This document shows, piece after piece, positions 36,949 through 46,701 of a stretch of DNA of 64,000 bases (within the stretch, counting starts at the first letter, position 1; each line of letters begins with the position of its first letter). The notes beneath the pieces were generated by a model. It ran no database searches and was not told where the DNA came from. It worked only from the letters and a program-made list of their open reading frames with translations. The stretch comes from JBCBXA01 sp039816825. Lineage in GTDB: Bacteria > Pseudomonadota > Alphaproteobacteria > Rhizobiales > Rhizobiaceae. The position numbers and the translations under genes were made by a program. The stretch lies in assembly GCA_039816825.1 (NCBI GenBank), contig JBCBXA010000002.1, positions 1 through 64,000 of the forward strand, in the 5' to 3' direction.

Positions 36949-37734
36949 ATGTTTCTGTCCACACGCCTTTCCCGTCCTGCGCTCCTGCTGGTTTCAACCG
37001 TAGCCATCGCGGCCTTAGCGGGATGCAGCAAGACAGATCGCACCACGACGGGCTCCATCAAGGCCGGGCCCATCAACCCCAATGCAAGCCAGGCCGATAT
37101 ATCCCGGTCGGCGGACTATTGGGGCGAACGTTATGCCAAAAACCCAAAGGATAAGCAGACTGGCCTGAGCTACGCTCAAGCCCTGCGACTGATGGGACGC
37201 ACTGAGCAGGCCATCGCCGTGATGCGCCAGATGGTGATTTTCCATCCGGAGGACAATCAGGTTCTGGCGGCATTTGGCAAAGCGCAGGCCGATGGCGGGC
37301 AACTGCAGGCCGCACTTTCCACCATTCGCCGCGCCCAGCGCGACGATCGCCCCGACTGGAAACTCCTGTCCGCGGAAGGTGCAATCCACGACCAGTTAGG
37401 CGACCCGGCCAGCGCGCGGCGTCTCTACCGCAAAGCCCTTGATATCAAACCCAACGATCCGGGCATTCTGTCCAACCTTGGCATGTCATATGTGCTGGAA
37501 GGCGATCTGCGGACAGCGGAAACCTACATGCGGGAAGCCATACGCCAACCGGGCGCAGACGGGCGTGTTCGCCAGAATCTCGCCCTGGTGGTTGGCCTGC
37601 AGGGTCGTTTCGCCGAGGCCGAGAAGATCGCCAGTTCCGATCTGAGCCCGGAGCAGGCCTCACAGAACATCGCCTTCCTGCGCAACACGCTCCAGCAGCA
37701 GAACGCATGGAAGAAGCTCAAGGACGAGGGCTAG
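36949..37734 (+). CDS. tadD: TadD-like TPR lipoprotein of the Tad pilus
   Basis: This 261-residue lipoprotein has a signal peptide with lipobox LAGC (Cys near residue 25) and at least three tetratricopeptide repeats between about 70 and 210. Two recognisable ones are GLSYAQALRLMGRTEQAIA and NLGMSYVLEGDLRTAETYM. TadD is a pilotin-like assembly factor for the secretin. The gene faces tadC and the two share a bidirectional terminator. The ATG at 36949 is chosen over a TTG at 36934 because it begins a clean signal peptide. Confidence 0.9.
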   Translation: MFLSTRLSRPALLLVSTVAIAALAGCSKTDRTTTGSIKAGPINPNASQADISRSADYWGERYAKNPKDKQTGLSYAQALRLMGRTEQAIAVMRQMVIFHPEDNQVLAAFGKAQADGGQLQAALSTIRRAQRDDRPDWKLLSAEGAIHDQLGDPASARRLYRKALDIKPNDPGILSNLGMSYVLEGDLRTAETYMREAIRQPGADGRVRQNLALVVGLQGRFAEAEKIASSDLSPEQASQNIAFLRNTLQQQNAWKKLKDEG

Positions 37735-37800
37735 GCTAGGGTCAGGACCCATTCATCTGAAGGCCCTAATTTAAACAGTTCTGACGCGATGACATATGTA

Positions 37801-37828
37801 AAAGCCCACCTTATCGGTGGGCTTTTTT
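37801..37828. terminator. Bidirectional intrinsic terminator between tadD and tadC
   Basis: AAAGCCCACC (37801-37810) pairs with GGTGGGCTTT (37816-37825) around TTATC, and the T run continues to 37828. The A run on the other side gives the reverse strand a shorter T tract. It can stop both tadD from the left and the long Tad operon from the right. Confidence 0.9.
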
Positions 37829-37867
37829 GCTCTCAAGCTAGGGCGCCTAAGGCGGTATGAACGGCAC

Positions 37868-38857
37868 CTAGCTTGGCGTTGCGCCACTCTCGGAGATCTT
37901 GATGTAGGCCGGCGTGATGATCACGATGAAGAGGCAAGGCAGAAAGAAGAGGATCATGGGCACCGTGAGTTTCGGCGGCAGGGATGCAGCCTTCTTCTCA
38001 GCTTCCATCATCCGCATGTCCCGGTTCTCCTGAGCCAGAACACGCAGAGCGGTACCCAGCGGCGTACCATACTTCTCGGCCTGAATGAGCGACGTCACCA
38101 CAGCCTTCACAACGTCGAGGCCGGTGCGCTTGGACAGGTTCTCATAAGCCTGACGGCGTTCCTGCAGGTAGCTCAACTCGGCATTGGTCAGCAGCAGTTC
38201 TTCGGCCAACGGCACGGAAGATTGACCCACCTCTTCAGACACTTTCTTGAGCGCAGCCTCAATGGACATGCCGGACTCGACACAGATCAGCATCAGATCC
38301 AGCGCGTCTGGCCAGGCGCGCTTGATGGATTGCTGGCGCTTGCTGATGGTATTGGTGAGCCAGATATTTGGGCCGTAGAAACCAAGAGCAGCCCCCGCAC
38401 AAATGGCGAGTACCTTTTGGTTGGCGGGCAGAAGATCCGGCAGGATCACATACATGTAGAATGCGACGGCTGCCGCAAAGCCAAATGGCAGCAGCACGCG
38501 CAGCGTCAGGAACACCAGGATAGCGGACGGAGACCGCTTGCCAGCCTGCAGAAGCTTGTTGGCCGTCGTGCCATCGTCCAGACGCTTGCGCAGATCAAAG
38601 GCATCCACGAACTTCTGAAAGAAAGCCTTCTGCTCAGAGCGAAGGGAAGCGCGTTTGTCACCATCCTTGGCTGCAGCCTGCAGGCGTGCCCGCTCGCGCT
38701 CGCGCATCTTGTCACGCTCCAGGGCAACCGATTTCATGCGGCCCTTCAACGGATCGCGATAGAGGATCGGGCTCACCACCGCGAGCACGGTGGCGAACGC
38801 AGCGACGGTGATGAACACCACCAGAAGGTTTTGCGGCTGGATGATCCAGTTCATCAT
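37868..38857 (-). CDS. tadC: Tad pilus platform protein TadC
   Basis: This 329-residue type II secretion system F-family protein has an N-terminal helix (about 12-30), a basic cytoplasmic stretch, and further helices near 125-165. The GspF/T2SSF domain carries AWPDALDLMLICVESGMSIEAALKK as its signature (first copy around residue 180). It ends with a long hydrophobic helix. Together with TadB it forms the inner-membrane platform on which the CpaF ATPase works. It is the last gene of the leftward Tad operon, 15 bases after tadB. Confidence 0.94.
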   Translation of the reverse strand: MMNWIIQPQNLLVVFITVAAFATVLAVVSPILYRDPLKGRMKSVALERDKMRERERARLQAAAKDGDKRASLRSEQKAFFQKFVDAFDLRKRLDDGTTANKLLQAGKRSPSAILVFLTLRVLLPFGFAAAVAFYMYVILPDLLPANQKVLAICAGAALGFYGPNIWLTNTISKRQQSIKRAWPDALDLMLICVESGMSIEAALKKVSEEVGQSSVPLAEELLLTNAELSYLQERRQAYENLSKRTGLDVVKAVVTSLIQAEKYGTPLGTALRVLAQENRDMRMMEAEKKAASLPPKLTVPMILFFLPCLFIVIITPAYIKISESGATPS

Positions 38858-38872
38858 GGCGTTGCGTTCCGG

Positions 38873-39898
38873 TTAGAAGTCAAAATTGATCATCTGTCTC
38901 ATGACAAAGGTGCCGACGGACATCCAAACGGCGATCACGAGCAAATTGAAGTGACCTGTCGGGTGCGAAAACATGAGCCCGATATATTCAGGACTGAAAA
39001 CGTAAAGCATACCCGTCACCGCGACGGGCAGACTGGCAATGATACCGCCCGACGACACGGCCTCAGAGGACATGGCCTTGATCTTCGCCTTCATCTTCTT
39101 GCGGTCACGCAGCACGTTGGACAGATTGCCCAGCGCCTCGGACAGATTGCCACCAGCCTGCTGCTGAATGGTGATCACAATGGCGAAGAAGTTGGTTTCG
39201 TTCAGAGGCACCGCCTCGTGCAAACGCTGTACGGACTGCGAAACGGTAAGACCAACCTGCTGACCCTCAATGATTTTCTTGAACTCGCTGCGAACAGGCT
39301 CCTGGGCCTCATTGGCGATGATGCGAAAGCAATCATTGATGGGCAGGCCGGCTTTCACGCCACGAACCAGCACATCGACGGCGTTTGGAAACTCCTCGGC
39401 GAATGCTTTGAAGCGCTTCTTGCGGGCCCGTGCCACAATGAACTTCGGAAGACCAATGCCGCCGATTCCAAGAGCCGCAACAACGACTAGAAGCTGCTGA
39501 CCCGTCACAAACGCGATGGCCGCACAGAACAGCCCCATGGCCGCAGACATGATGTAGAATTGCGGAACGGAAATAGGCAAACCGGATTGACGCAACTGGC
39601 GGCGCAATGTCGGTTTGGTGGAACGGCTGGCCTTTTTCTTGTTGAGCTCTTCGAGCTCACTCAAGGAGTTCTCCACCGACTTGCGCCGTTTGGAGGCGTC
39701 TGCCACCCGGCTCTTGGCAGCGTTCACATTTCTCGTTGACGCAATGGCTGCATCGCCAAATTGTTCCATGCGACGGGACGTTCGGCTCTCAGTCTCAATC
39801 TTGCGGAACAGAAGCGAGTAAGCCAGACCACCTGCTGCGAGTGCAGCAAGGCCGACCATGGTCAGGATCATCAGCGTGTTTTGGTCGATGTTGATCAT
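38873..39898 (-). CDS. tadB: Tad pilus platform protein TadB
   Basis: This 341-residue T2SSF-family protein has an N-terminal membrane helix (about 8-28), a charged cytoplasmic part, helices near 120-160, the F-domain signature EFPNAVDVLVRGVKAGLPINDC and two terminal helices. It pairs with TadC. The ATG at 39898 overlaps the stop of tadA (TGATG arrangement), so the two are translationally coupled. A TTG at 39904 is the longer alternative. Confidence 0.94.
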   Translation of the reverse strand: MINIDQNTLMILTMVGLAALAAGGLAYSLLFRKIETESRTSRRMEQFGDAAIASTRNVNAAKSRVADASKRRKSVENSLSELEELNKKKASRSTKPTLRRQLRQSGLPISVPQFYIMSAAMGLFCAAIAFVTGQQLLVVVAALGIGGIGLPKFIVARARKKRFKAFAEEFPNAVDVLVRGVKAGLPINDCFRIIANEAQEPVRSEFKKIIEGQQVGLTVSQSVQRLHEAVPLNETNFFAIVITIQQQAGGNLSEALGNLSNVLRDRKKMKAKIKAMSSEAVSSGGIIASLPVAVTGMLYVFSPEYIGLMFSHPTGHFNLLVIAVWMSVGTFVMRQMINFDF

Positions 39899-41430
39899 CA
39901 GCAATCACCATCCCCATCAGGGTCTTCGGCAGCGTCCATCGCCTCGGCCAAACGATTCTCTTCGTTGAAGTAGCGCGCGCGTTCCCACATGGCCGGGCGG
40001 CCAATGCCGGTGGATACGTGCTTGCCAATAATTTTGCCATCGGCGTCCTCTCCCACCATTTTGTACTTGAAGAGGTCTTGGGTGATGATCACGTCACCCT
40101 CCATTCCAAGCACTTCAGTGATGTGGGTGATGCGCCGCGAGCCATCGCGCAGGCGCGCCGCCTGGACGATCACGTCCACAGACCCACAGATGATCTCGCG
40201 CACGGTCCGCTGAGGCAGCGAGAAGCCGCCCATGGCGATCATGGACTCCATGCGGTTGAGGCATTCGCGTGGGCTGTTGGAGTGGATCGTGCCCATGGAG
40301 CCGTCGTGACCCGTGTTCATGGCCTGCAACAAGTCGAAGACCTCCGAGCCGCGCACCTCACCCACGATGATGCGCTCAGGCCGCATACGCAGGCAGTTCT
40401 TCACGAGGTCCGTCATCGTGATCTGCCCCTCACCCTCCAGATTGGGTGGACGGGTTTCCAGACGGACAACATGAGGCTGCTGGAGCTGAAGTTCGGCGGA
40501 ATCTTCGCATGTGATAATGCGTTCGTCCGTATCGATGTAGCGCGTCAGACAGTTGAGAAGCGTTGTCTTACCCGAGCCGGTACCGCCGGAGATGATGGTG
40601 TTGCAACGCACCCGGCCAATGATCTGCAGAATGGCCGCGCCTTCGGGAGTGATGGACCCGAAATTGACCAGCTGATCGAGGGTGAGCTTGTCTTTCTTGA
40701 ACTTACGAATGGTCAGTGCGGGACCATCGATTGCAAGCGGCGGTGCAATTACGTTTACTCGGGATCCATCGGCGAGGCGCGCGTCACAGATGGGCGATGA
40801 ATCGTCCACCCGGCGGCCAACCTGGCTCACGATGCGCTGGCAGATGTTCATCAGCTGATCGTTGTCGCGGAATTTGATGTCCGTCTGCTCGGTCTTGCCA
40901 TTGACCTCGATGAAGGTGGTGTCGGCCCCATTGACCATGATGTCGGCGATGTCATCGCGCGCCAGAAGAGGCTCCAGCGGGCCGTAACCGAGAACATCAT
41001 TGCAGATATCCTCCAGCAAAGCTTCCTGCTCTGCGATCGACATGACGAGGTTCTTGATCGCGATGATGTCGGAAACAATATCGCGAATTTCTTCACGCGC
41101 CGCCTCGTTATCGAGCTGTGCCAGCTGGCCAAGGTCAATCGTGTCGATCAGGGCAGCAAAGATGCTGGCCTTGGTGGCATAATAGTCCTGGTTGCGGCCC
41201 TTGGGTTTGGGTGCTGGAGCCGGCGCAGGTGCGGGCACCGGAGCAGCATCGGCTATGGATGGCTGCATTTTGGGCGCTTCGACAGCCGCGGGAGCGGGTG
41301 TGGCAGCGGGTTGAGGCGCTGGCGCCGGCTTGGGCGGCTCAGCGGTCGTCGTGCTGCCGCCTGCAGGGGCACCAAAGCCGGGTTTGCCGCTGCTGCCACC
41401 TGGTTTTCCGTCGCCGCGTTTTCCAAACAT
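39898..41430 (-). CDS. cpaF: Tad pilus assembly ATPase CpaF/TadA
   Basis: This 510-residue secretion ATPase has a Pro/Ala-rich N-terminus of about 75 residues, then the VirB11/CpaF core. It contains Walker [15 protein letters not shown] near residue 285, the Asp box [11 protein letters not shown], the [15 protein letters not shown]alker B region and the His box [13 protein letters not shown]. It is a cytoplasmic hexamer that drives pilus assembly. It lies 39 bases downstream of cpaE in the same operon. Confidence 0.96.
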   Translation of the reverse strand: MFGKRGDGKPGGSSGKPGFGAPAGGSTTTAEPPKPAPAPQPAATPAPAAVEAPKMQPSIADAAPVPAPAPAPAPKPKGRNQDYYATKASIFAALIDTIDLGQLAQLDNEAAREEIRDIVSDIIAIKNLVMSIAEQEALLEDICNDVLGYGPLEPLLARDDIADIMVNGADTTFIEVNGKTEQTDIKFRDNDQLMNICQRIVSQVGRRVDDSSPICDARLADGSRVNVIAPPLAIDGPALTIRKFKKDKLTLDQLVNFGSITPEGAAILQIIGRVRCNTIISGGTGSGKTTLLNCLTRYIDTDERIITCEDSAELQLQQPHVVRLETRPPNLEGEGQITMTDLVKNCLRMRPERIIVGEVRGSEVFDLLQAMNTGHDGSMGTIHSNSPRECLNRMESMIAMGGFSLPQRTVREIICGSVDVIVQAARLRDGSRRITHITEVLGMEGDVIITQDLFKYKMVGEDADGKIIGKHVSTGIGRPAMWERARYFNEENRLAEAMDAAEDPDGDGDC

Positions 41431-41469
41431 TTCAGGGTCCTTCCGACCGTATGATCAAGTGCCGGGTTG

Positions 41470-42945
41470 CTAGGCGCTGGCGGCTTTTTTGCCTCCAAGG
41501 CCCAGCTTGGAGAGTATAGGACCCAGGCCGCTCTTTGCCTTTGGAACGATGAGCTGCTTGCGCCCGGTGACCGTTGCAGCGAGCGCGTCAAAGACCCCAA
41601 CGGCGGCATGTTTGGCATCGAACTCGCCGATCATCTGGCCATTGTTGGATGCGGTGCCGAACACTTCCGGCGCAAACGGAAGAACGGACGGGTGTTCAAT
41701 TCCAAGAGGTGCACAGAAGTCGGCCACCGAGATTTCAGGGCGTTTGGGCACACCAACCTGATTGATCACCAGGTGAGGCTTGTCATCGTTGGGACGCAAT
41801 TCAGCAAGCTTGTCGATGAGCAGCTTGCTGTTCCGAAGTCCGGCCAGGTCAGGAGTGGTTGTCACCACCACCTGATCAGCACGGGTCAAAACGTGCTCTG
41901 ACCAGCTGGTCCACACGTGCGGGACATCGAGCACGACATTGGGCACACCCACCTGAAGCAGATCGAAGAGAGCTTCGAACGTCATCTGCTCAAAATCGCA
42001 GGTGCGATCCAGAGTTGCCGGCGCGGCCAGCAGGCTCAAATGCTCCGAACACTTGGCCAGAATGCGGTCGAGATAGGTTTCATCCAGACGATCCGGAGAG
42101 AAGATTACGTCCGCGATCGTTTGAGCCGGCTCCTGGTCAAAGTCGATATTGGCGGTTCCAAACGCAATATCGAGATCGGCCAGCACGACGTCGGACTCGT
42201 TTTGATTCGACATGTGCCAGGCGCAATTGTGCGCAACGGTAGACGAACCGACACCGCCCTTTGCGCCGACAAACGCAACAAAGCGTCCAACTGGCTCTGC
42301 ATCGGGATCCACGAAAAGCGTCGAGATTTCTGCGAGCATGGCGGGAAGCGCAACCGGCGCGACCATGTATTCCGAGACACCGCGCTGGATCAGCTCCCGG
42401 TAAAGCGTCACATCGTTGACGTGGCCAACGACGATGACTTTCGTGCCGGGATCACAATGCACCGACAGCTCATCCAGTTGCGCGACAATCGCCTCAGGTG
42501 CCGCTTTGGATTCAAGGATAAGAAGATTGGGCGTCGGAGCCTGGCTGTAGAACTGGGTCGCTGCTGGGATGGAACCCATATGGACCTTGACGTGAGCCTT
42601 GCTCATGCGCCGGTCGCCAGCACCCTGCTCCAAAACCGATGCAAATTGCTGGGTTTCACAGAAAGCCTGCAGGGAGATGCGAGGTATAGGGCGCACGTTT
42701 TCCATCGCGGCAACAAATGCGTCATCGCGGATTTCAGGCTGATGCGCAGCTACCCTCAGCTCGTGAGACGCTGGCTGATCGGCTATGACAGCAGGCGTTT
42801 CATGGACCTGCTGCACAGCCTCCACCTCTTGGGCTGTGTCGGCCTCAAGGGCATCGGACATCTCGACGACGTCTTCGGCGAAGAATGCGTCAGCCACCTT
42901 GCTGGGGTCAGCGCTTTTGCTTTTGAACAGGTTCTCACTCATCAC
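41470..42945 (-). CDS. cpaE: Tad pilus localisation protein CpaE/TadZ
   Basis: This 491-residue protein has an acidic N-terminal region of about 100 residues, a receiver-like pseudo-domain (about 115-230) and a MinD/ParA-type ATPase domain. The deviant Walker A FVGAKGGVGSSTVAHN is near residue 245, with VVLADLDIAFGTANIDF after it. CpaE/TadZ places the pilus machine at the cell pole. The last residues carry SGLGPILSKLGLGGKKA, a basic tail. The start overlaps the stop of cpaD (ATGA). Confidence 0.94.
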   Translation of the reverse strand: MMSENLFKSKSADPSKVADAFFAEDVVEMSDALEADTAQEVEAVQQVHETPAVIADQPASHELRVAAHQPEIRDDAFVAAMENVRPIPRISLQAFCETQQFASVLEQGAGDRRMSKAHVKVHMGSIPAATQFYSQAPTPNLLILESKAAPEAIVAQLDELSVHCDPGTKVIVVGHVNDVTLYRELIQRGVSEYMVAPVALPAMLAEISTLFVDPDAEPVGRFVAFVGAKGGVGSSTVAHNCAWHMSNQNESDVVLADLDIAFGTANIDFDQEPAQTIADVIFSPDRLDETYLDRILAKCSEHLSLLAAPATLDRTCDFEQMTFEALFDLLQVGVPNVVLDVPHVWTSWSEHVLTRADQVVVTTTPDLAGLRNSKLLIDKLAELRPNDDKPHLVINQVGVPKRPEISVADFCAPLGIEHPSVLPFAPEVFGTASNNGQMIGEFDAKHAAVGVFDALAATVTGRKQLIVPKAKSGLGPILSKLGLGGKKAASA

Positions 42946-43580
42946 TCGACTTCCTTATAGGCTTCCAGCACGGCGGCACGCTGTTCGGCATCCACCGGAC
43001 TTGGCGCACGTGGCGTGACGAGGTCTTTTGGATCAGCCAGTTGAGCCGCAAAGTTGGCCTGGCTGGCGCATCCGAAATTCTGGTAATTCTTGTTCTGGAA
43101 CGTGTCCGTCAGATCTTCTTCCCAATTGCCGCACTGGTGCACGGAGGCGGTGAGCGAGCGGTAGGTCAGATGCAGGGCTGCGGCCTCCTGCTCATGGCGA
43201 AGGTCATAGCCGACCACTTTCACATGATGCCCCCGGACACCGCTCTTTTTCAGCTGACGCAGCAGCTGGGGCAGTACACGATTGATGCCCTTTTGGTTGT
43301 GGGCACCTCTTGGTTTGTGAACCGTGAGCACATGGGCGCCGGAAGCCAGGAAGGTCTCAGCGAAGTGTTCGACCCGGCGCTGATCCGGGAAGGAGAGCTG
43401 AGAATCGTCACCTCCCACCATGAGGTGCAGCCTGCGTTCACTTTCACCCACCAGTATTGGATGAGTTTTGCGGTAGTCGCTCTCAACCGACGTCACGATG
43501 GTGGGATCGGTTGTTCTGCCGCACGCAGCCAGAGCCACAGCCATCAGACCGATCGCGAGAGTTTTTCTTGTCAGTGCCAT
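42942..43580 (-). CDS. cpaD: Tad pilus lipoprotein CpaD
   Basis: This 212-residue protein has a lipoprotein signal (lipobox LAAC, Cys near residue 20) and the CpaD core. The core has HPILVGESERRLHLM, LTVHKPRGAHNQKG and the C-terminal NFGCASQANFAAQLADPKDL, the last being typical of CpaD proteins. It sits in the outer membrane or periplasm with the secretin. The gene follows cpaC by 47 bases and overlaps cpaE. Confidence 0.92.
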   Translation of the reverse strand: MALTRKTLAIGLMAVALAACGRTTDPTIVTSVESDYRKTHPILVGESERRLHLMVGGDDSQLSFPDQRRVEHFAETFLASGAHVLTVHKPRGAHNQKGINRVLPQLLRQLKKSGVRGHHVKVVGYDLRHEQEAAALHLTYRSLTASVHQCGNWEEDLTDTFQNKNYQNFGCASQANFAAQLADPKDLVTPRAPSPVDAEQRAAVLEAYKEVE

Positions 43581-43627
43581 GTCTCTGGCCTTTCAGACTT
43601 TCGAAGTCGGATGCATTTCCCGACGGT

Positions 43628-45169
43628 CTACTGGATGATGAAGCCGATCTTGCCGTTGTAGCGGCTGCCTTCGGGGGTCTTGCGCCCGTAGACCTTGGAG
43701 ATCCGGCCCAGAAGATTGGCGTTGTTGTCAGCCGACGGCTGGAAATTGTTGTCGGGACGCTGGAGCTGATGATTGGCCACGGGGCGCACCAGATAAGGCG
43801 TCACAATGATCACCAGCTCCGTCTCGTCGCGCTGGAAGTCGCGGCTGCGGAACAATGTTCCGAGAACAGGCAGATTGCCGAGGCCTGGTAGCTTGCTGAT
43901 GGATTGCCTCACAGAGTCCTGCACAAGGCCCGCAATCATCAGGGAGCCACCAGAAGGAAGCTCAACCGTCGTACTCGCTTCGCGGGTTCGCATGCTGTTG
44001 AACGTGCCACCAATGCCAGAGTTGGCTGCGCCTTGGATGTCCGGTTCAGAGACTTCCGTGGAGACCTCAATCGAGATCCGGCCCGGTGCAAGAACGACAG
44101 GTTTGAAATCAAGCCCAATGCCGTAGTCAGTCTCAACATAGGTGTCTGTGAGCACCTCACGGTCTACGCCGTTGAACTCTTCAATGCTGCGATCGCGACC
44201 GCCACCGAGCCAGTACTTGCCACCCACCCGGAAGGATGCCTCTTTGCCTGAAATCGCCGTCAGAGTTGGCTCTGCCAGAGTACGCGCAACCCCAGCCCTC
44301 TCGAAGGCGTGCAGGTTAGCCTCGAAGCCAACATCGCCTACGCGGCCACTCATCCCGACAGTCCGTCCACCTTGGTGGTTGCCAAGGCCAAAGCCATTGC
44401 TTTGAGCGACGCCAAAGCCGATCGACCCAGTTCCGTAACTCGCGGATCCTGAGAAACCCATCTGCTTCATCACAGAGCGCTGCACTTCTGCGATTGTGAC
44501 CTTCAGAGTCACCTGGTCCTCAGCTGCAATCTTCAGAAGATTGATGATTGCCGATTCACGGCGCGCTTCCGGCTGGGCAATGGCTACGTCGCCGCCTGAA
44601 CCAGCGGCCGCCCCGGATGCCGTTTGCGTGAATGCGCCAGTTGTTGCCTCACCGCCTTTCACAAAGGCAGTCGCGAGTTGAACCGCACGGTCGGCGTCCT
44701 GAGGCGTTTGCACGCTTCCGGTCAGCACGACGTTATCGTTGATGAGTTCAACGCGGATCTTGGAGCCGGGGATGAAGCGCTTGAGCTTCTCCTCAATACC
44801 AGAGATATCGCGCTCGATATTGATGTTAAGCGACAGGATCGGCGCGCCGGCACGGTCGAACACAAAGATGTTCGTCTGACCAACTGACTTGCCGAACAGA
44901 TAAATACGACGCTTGGAGCGAATGATGCCATCGGCCACGTCCGGGCTAGCGATCAGAAGGTCGTGCGCGTCCCGTGGCAAGTCAATCACGATGGACTTGT
45001 TCAAACCAAGCTGGACGTTCTGGGCTGATGCAGCACCATCATCGCGCAAACGGATAAGGTTTGCAGCTGATGCGGTGTTGCTCAGAAGCGATGTACCGAA
45101 ACCACCAATTGTGGGTGTGGCGATTGCAAAGGTAGCGGCAAGGGCCGCGGTCAAAAGCGCGCGTTTCAT
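43628..45169 (-). CDS. cpaC: Tad pilus outer-membrane secretin CpaC/RcpA
   Basis: This 513-residue secretin has a signal peptide (about 30 residues), a T2SS/T3SS pilus N-terminal domain (NKSIVIDLPRDAHDLLIASP and VGQTNIFVFD) and a BON-like segment (VRVELINDNVVLTGSV). The secretin domain from about residue 210 includes VQRSVMKQMGFSG, EPTLTAISGKEASFRVGG and LPVLGTLFRSRDFQRDETELVI. It forms the outer-membrane channel. The ATG at 45169 has GAGGA upstream; an upstream ATG at 45184 overlaps the cpaB stop and is also possible. Confidence 0.95.
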   Translation of the reverse strand: MKRALLTAALAATFAIATPTIGGFGTSLLSNTASAANLIRLRDDGAASAQNVQLGLNKSIVIDLPRDAHDLLIASPDVADGIIRSKRRIYLFGKSVGQTNIFVFDRAGAPILSLNINIERDISGIEEKLKRFIPGSKIRVELINDNVVLTGSVQTPQDADRAVQLATAFVKGGEATTGAFTQTASGAAAGSGGDVAIAQPEARRESAIINLLKIAAEDQVTLKVTIAEVQRSVMKQMGFSGSASYGTGSIGFGVAQSNGFGLGNHQGGRTVGMSGRVGDVGFEANLHAFERAGVARTLAEPTLTAISGKEASFRVGGKYWLGGGRDRSIEEFNGVDREVLTDTYVETDYGIGLDFKPVVLAPGRISIEVSTEVSEPDIQGAANSGIGGTFNSMRTREASTTVELPSGGSLMIAGLVQDSVRQSISKLPGLGNLPVLGTLFRSRDFQRDETELVIIVTPYLVRPVANHQLQRPDNNFQPSADNNANLLGRISKVYGRKTPEGSRYNGKIGFIIQ

Positions 45170-45180
45170 GATCCGAGTCC

Positions 45181-45969
45181 TCATTCGGTCACAGCGGTGG
45201 AAACGTCACCGCCCATGATCATGCGGACTGAGCCCGCTTTCCTGCGTTGGTTGGTCACTGACTTCCCGCTTTTGTCACTCAGAGAGCGAAGGGCCAGCGT
45301 GATCGTGATGGCTGCTGCCTGGGCCGCGGTCAGAACGCGGGTCTGGTCAGGCGTCAGTTCGAGAGTGGCCGTGCTGCCCTCCACGACTGGGGAGCCATCT
45401 TCCTCACGGATGGTCTGGCCAATGGCCAGGACACGAACATTTTCGAAGAGCGTCTCGGTGGAGCTGTCGCCGTCCGCATTCTCGCGGGTCGTCAAAACGT
45501 CCACATGGTCATTGGGGAGAATGAACCCGCCCGCGCCTGTGGTCAGCGAGATCTCGGTAGCAATCGCCCGCTTACCGGGTGGCAGGAGGGCCGACATAAA
45601 GCCCTGTTCAGCCGAAGCGAATTTCTTCGCGGTCACCGGCTCGCCGGAGATCACGTTCGAGAGTGCGATGAACTCCCGATAAGTTTCCAGCGCATCTGGG
45701 TTCTCATCCTCGCGCACGAAATCCGGGTTGGCGTTGACGGTTTCTTCCGGCCACTGCTCCCACCGCACATTGGTGTCAGTCACACGGTTGCCCATGTCGA
45801 AGTCTTCGCTGGCAACCAGAATGCCGACAGTCGCCCGTTCCGGCTCTGCCATCACGGCTGATTGGTCCACCATGACTTGAGGCTGATTGACCAAATTCAT
45901 GGCCACCACACCGGCGCCGCCGGCTGCAACCACAGCAACAGCAACCGGAACAAGACGAGAAATCTTCAC
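45181..45969 (-). CDS. cpaB: Tad pilus assembly protein CpaB/RcpC
   Basis: This 262-residue protein has an N-terminal membrane helix (about 4-22) and an SAF/antifreeze-like domain. Its motifs are MGNRVTDTNVRWEQWPEE, ISGEPVTAKKFA, LPPGKRAIATEISLTTGAGG and PNDHVDVLTTRE, all typical of CpaB. It works in the periplasm with the secretin. The start is GTG at 45969, which gives MKISRLVPVAV; the frame opens at 45987. It begins the long leftward operon cpaB-cpaC-cpaD-cpaE-cpaF-tadB-tadC. Confidence 0.92.
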   Translation of the reverse strand: MKISRLVPVAVAVVAAGGAGVVAMNLVNQPQVMVDQSAVMAEPERATVGILVASEDFDMGNRVTDTNVRWEQWPEETVNANPDFVREDENPDALETYREFIALSNVISGEPVTAKKFASAEQGFMSALLPPGKRAIATEISLTTGAGGFILPNDHVDVLTTRENADGDSSTETLFENVRVLAIGQTIREEDGSPVVEGSTATLELTPDQTRVLTAAQAAAITITLALRSLSDKSGKSVTNQRRKAGSVRMIMGGDVSTAVTE

Positions 45970-46030
45970 AACCCACACTCCAAACACAGCCGATTGATCG
46001 GCGTTTCAGGGTGAGTTTGTCCGTGAACGG

Positions 46031-46046
46031 TTAGATTACGGTTAAC
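46031..46046. promoter_or_regulatory. Possible CtrA-binding box between cpaA and cpaB
   Basis: TTAG (46031-46034), seven bases, then TTAAC (46042-46046) differs from TTAA-N7-TTAAC at one base. It lies 60-75 bases before the cpaB start, a sensible place for control of the cpaB-tadC operon. The site is nearly palindromic, so the strand is not informative. Confidence 0.4.
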
Positions 46047-46118
46047 GAAGGGTTCGGCGGCATGGTTAAGCCTGTCTTACGCTTTGGGCTGTCGCAATCA
46101 GAGCGGCCCTACGCTCAA

Positions 46119-46634
46119 TCAGACTTGGAAGATCGGAGCGTGAAAGCTGGCCCAAATCCCAGCTCCCCCCAGGGAGATTCCATATGGCGTTTTCAGTCGT
46201 CGAACGTGCAGCCGTTTGATGAACCGGACGTCAGACATGGCCGAGGGAAGTGGAAAACGCCTCCATAGAAGAAGCACAAGTGTAAGGATCCCGCCTGCAA
46301 TCAGGGCGTAGAGAACATAGTCTATCGTGACGCGATGCCAGCCCAGCCAGAGCACGGTGGCCGTTATCAGCTTCACGTCACCCGCCCCCATCTGTCCGAT
46401 GGCGTAGAACAGCAGAAAGCCAGCAAAGGCGGCAACGGCCGCCAAAAGATGCCAGCCCATCTCCAACAGTCCGCCCGGCTGAAATGCCCAGCCCGACAAA
46501 ACCGCAAAGGCGAAAAAGCCCGCCAACATCACAATGATGAGCGAGTTGAATATGCGGAATGTGTAAAGGTCTGTCAGCGCTGCCCAAAGCATGCACACGA
46601 CGAAACCAAGTTGCGCGACAAATGACAGTGTCAT
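46119..46634 (-). CDS. cpaA: Tad prepilin peptidase CpaA
   Basis: This 171-residue A24-family aspartic peptidase has five to six membrane helices and the two catalytic aspartates, in WAALTDLYTFRIFN (near residue 20) and in GQMGAGDVKLI (the GxGD motif, near 84). It removes the leader from Flp prepilin. Of two close Met codons, 46634 has AGGA six bases upstream and is preferred to 46640. It lies just beyond a terminator that follows flp, so it probably receives only read-through from the pilin transcript. Confidence 0.92.
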   Translation of the reverse strand: MTLSFVAQLGFVVCMLWAALTDLYTFRIFNSLIIVMLAGFFAFAVLSGWAFQPGGLLEMGWHLLAAVAAFAGFLLFYAIGQMGAGDVKLITATVLWLGWHRVTIDYVLYALIAGGILTLVLLLWRRFPLPSAMSDVRFIKRLHVRRLKTPYGISLGGAGIWASFHAPIFQV

Positions 46635-46652
46635 GGGCATCCTGCTACGAAC

Positions 46653-46680
46653 AAAAAAGGCCCCGCGATCGCGCGAGGCC
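46653..46680 (-). terminator. Intrinsic terminator between flp and cpaA
   Basis: Read on the minus strand, GGCCTCGCG and CGCGGGGCC form a nine-pair stem with one G-U pair and a four-base loop, followed by a run of six T. It starts 21 bases after the flp stop. It should end most pilin transcripts and lower expression of cpaA. Confidence 0.9.
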
Positions 46681-46701
46681 CTGTCGTCAAGTCGCCTAAG
46701 C

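Noticed and set aside
37817..39490. A 557-residue forward open frame antisense to tadC and tadB
   Set aside because: Its protein is rich in His, Arg and Gln without domains, and it mirrors the codons of two certain genes on the other strand. Other long antisense frames (for example 35324-36727, 41917-42960, 55286-56998 and 58434-59636) are rejected for the same reason.
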